Assembly: GCA_964481705.1 (NCBI GenBank) | Contig: CAYZUC010000046.1 | Coordinates: forward strand, 1 to 22,720 | Source of the DNA: CAYZUC01 sp964481705 | Lineage (GTDB): Bacteria; Bacillota; Clostridia; Lachnospirales; Lachnospiraceae | Reading direction: 5' to 3' | Length of the DNA stretch: 22,720 bases | Shown here: piece after piece, positions 22,627-22,720 of the stretch | How positions within the stretch are numbered: the first letter of the stretch is position 1 | How the letters are laid out: the number at the start of each line of letters is the position of its first letter | The notes under the pieces: model-generated | What the model saw: the letters and a program-made list of their open reading frames with translations, nothing else | Databases searched by the model: none | Told to the model about the DNA's origin: nothing | Made by a program: the position numbers and the translations under genes

Positions 22627-22628
22627 GC

Positions 22629-22659
22629 AAAACCCTTGAAACTGTTTCAGGGGTTTTTT
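22629..22659 (+). terminator. intrinsic terminator after tRNA-Arg
   Basis: The stem AAAACCCTTGAAA (22629-22641)/TTTCAGGGGTTTT (22645-22657) has a CTG loop and one wobble pair and ends in six T, three nucleotides beyond the tRNA. Confidence 0.88.
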
Positions 22660-22673
22660 GTATAGGAGAAGCT

Positions 22674-22720
22674 ATGATTGAAAAAGACAAGTTTTTAAAT
22701 CTCAATATACTAAAGAAAGA
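22674..22720 (+). CDS. start of an unidentified gene (cut by window end)
   Basis: ATG 22674 is preceded by TAGGAGAA with good spacing and opens a frame reading MIEKDKFLNLNILKK to the end of the window. This is too short to identify. The ribosome binding site and the position right after the tRNA terminator argue that it is a real gene. Confidence 0.5.
   Translation, partial: MIEKDKFLNLNILKK

Noticed and set aside
1..22720. Mobile elements, prophage, CRISPR arrays or toxin-antitoxin genes.
   Set aside because: No transposase, integrase, phage structural gene, spaced palindromic repeat array or terminal inverted repeat pair was found, and the tRNA has no visible attachment-site duplication inside the window.

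Overview
The window reads as low-GC Gram-positive DNA, most likely from an anaerobic, motile member of the Clostridia and probably a Lachnospiraceae-type gut or rumen bacterium. This is inferred from the AT-rich coding style, strong Shine-Dalgarno sites, several LTGC/LTAC lipoprotein signals, a helix-turn-helix/desulfoferrodoxin fusion, a GH5_2 cellulase domain, LacI-sensor/GGDEF proteins and a DUF3048 (YerB-like) lipoprotein. No insertion sequence, phage gene or CRISPR array was seen.

Layout. (1) 1-6779, all +: the 3' end of a sugar ABC transporter substrate-binding protein, a small VOC (glyoxalase-fold) protein, a PfkB-family fructokinase-like kinase, a membrane chemoreceptor (MCP), and a cytoplasmic diguanylate cyclase whose N-terminus is a LacI/periplasmic-binding-type sugar sensor without a DNA-binding domain. 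This looks like a sugar uptake, phosphorylation and sensing block. (2) 6952-7521: a GrpB/UPF0157 protein. (3) 7628-11562, +: a lipoprotein fusing a full acetolactate decarboxylase (AlsD-like) domain to a GH5 endoglucanase, followed by an OmpR-type response regulator and its histidine kinase. (4) 11628-12743, -: a secreted CAP-domain protein with two InlB-type B-repeats. (5) 13042-13626, +: an XRE-type HTH fused to desulfoferrodoxin/superoxide reductase. (6) 13679-14788, -: a DUF3048 lipoprotein, with a perfect 12-bp palindrome over its promoter. (7) 14994-17200, +: an N-acetylmuramoyl-L-alanine amidase lipoprotein and a lipoprotein of unknown function carrying a 21-bp tandem repeat. (8) 17389-20054, +: a GntR (YtrA-like) repressor, an ABC ATPase and two small permeases. 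(9) 20165-22492, +: a second full-length copy of the LacI-sensor/GGDEF protein, colinear with the first. (10) tRNA-Arg(ACG), its terminator, and the first 15 codons of a further gene.

How it fits together. The left block could couple import and phosphorylation of a sugar to swimming (MCP) and to c-di-GMP (cyclase). The two cyclase paralogues suggest parallel input channels for related sugars. The middle is envelope-oriented: surface or secreted proteins, a two-component system and an amidase. The most unusual gene is the acetolactate decarboxylase-endoglucanase lipoprotein, which would place cellulose cleavage and acetolactate-to-acetoin conversion on one polypeptide outside the membrane. Other points of note are the HTH-superoxide reductase fusion with a changed active-site lysine, the palindromic promoter at 14841-14871, a long hairpin at 1181-1231, and a 5'-UTR hairpin between a strong Shine-Dalgarno and the start codon of the CAP gene.
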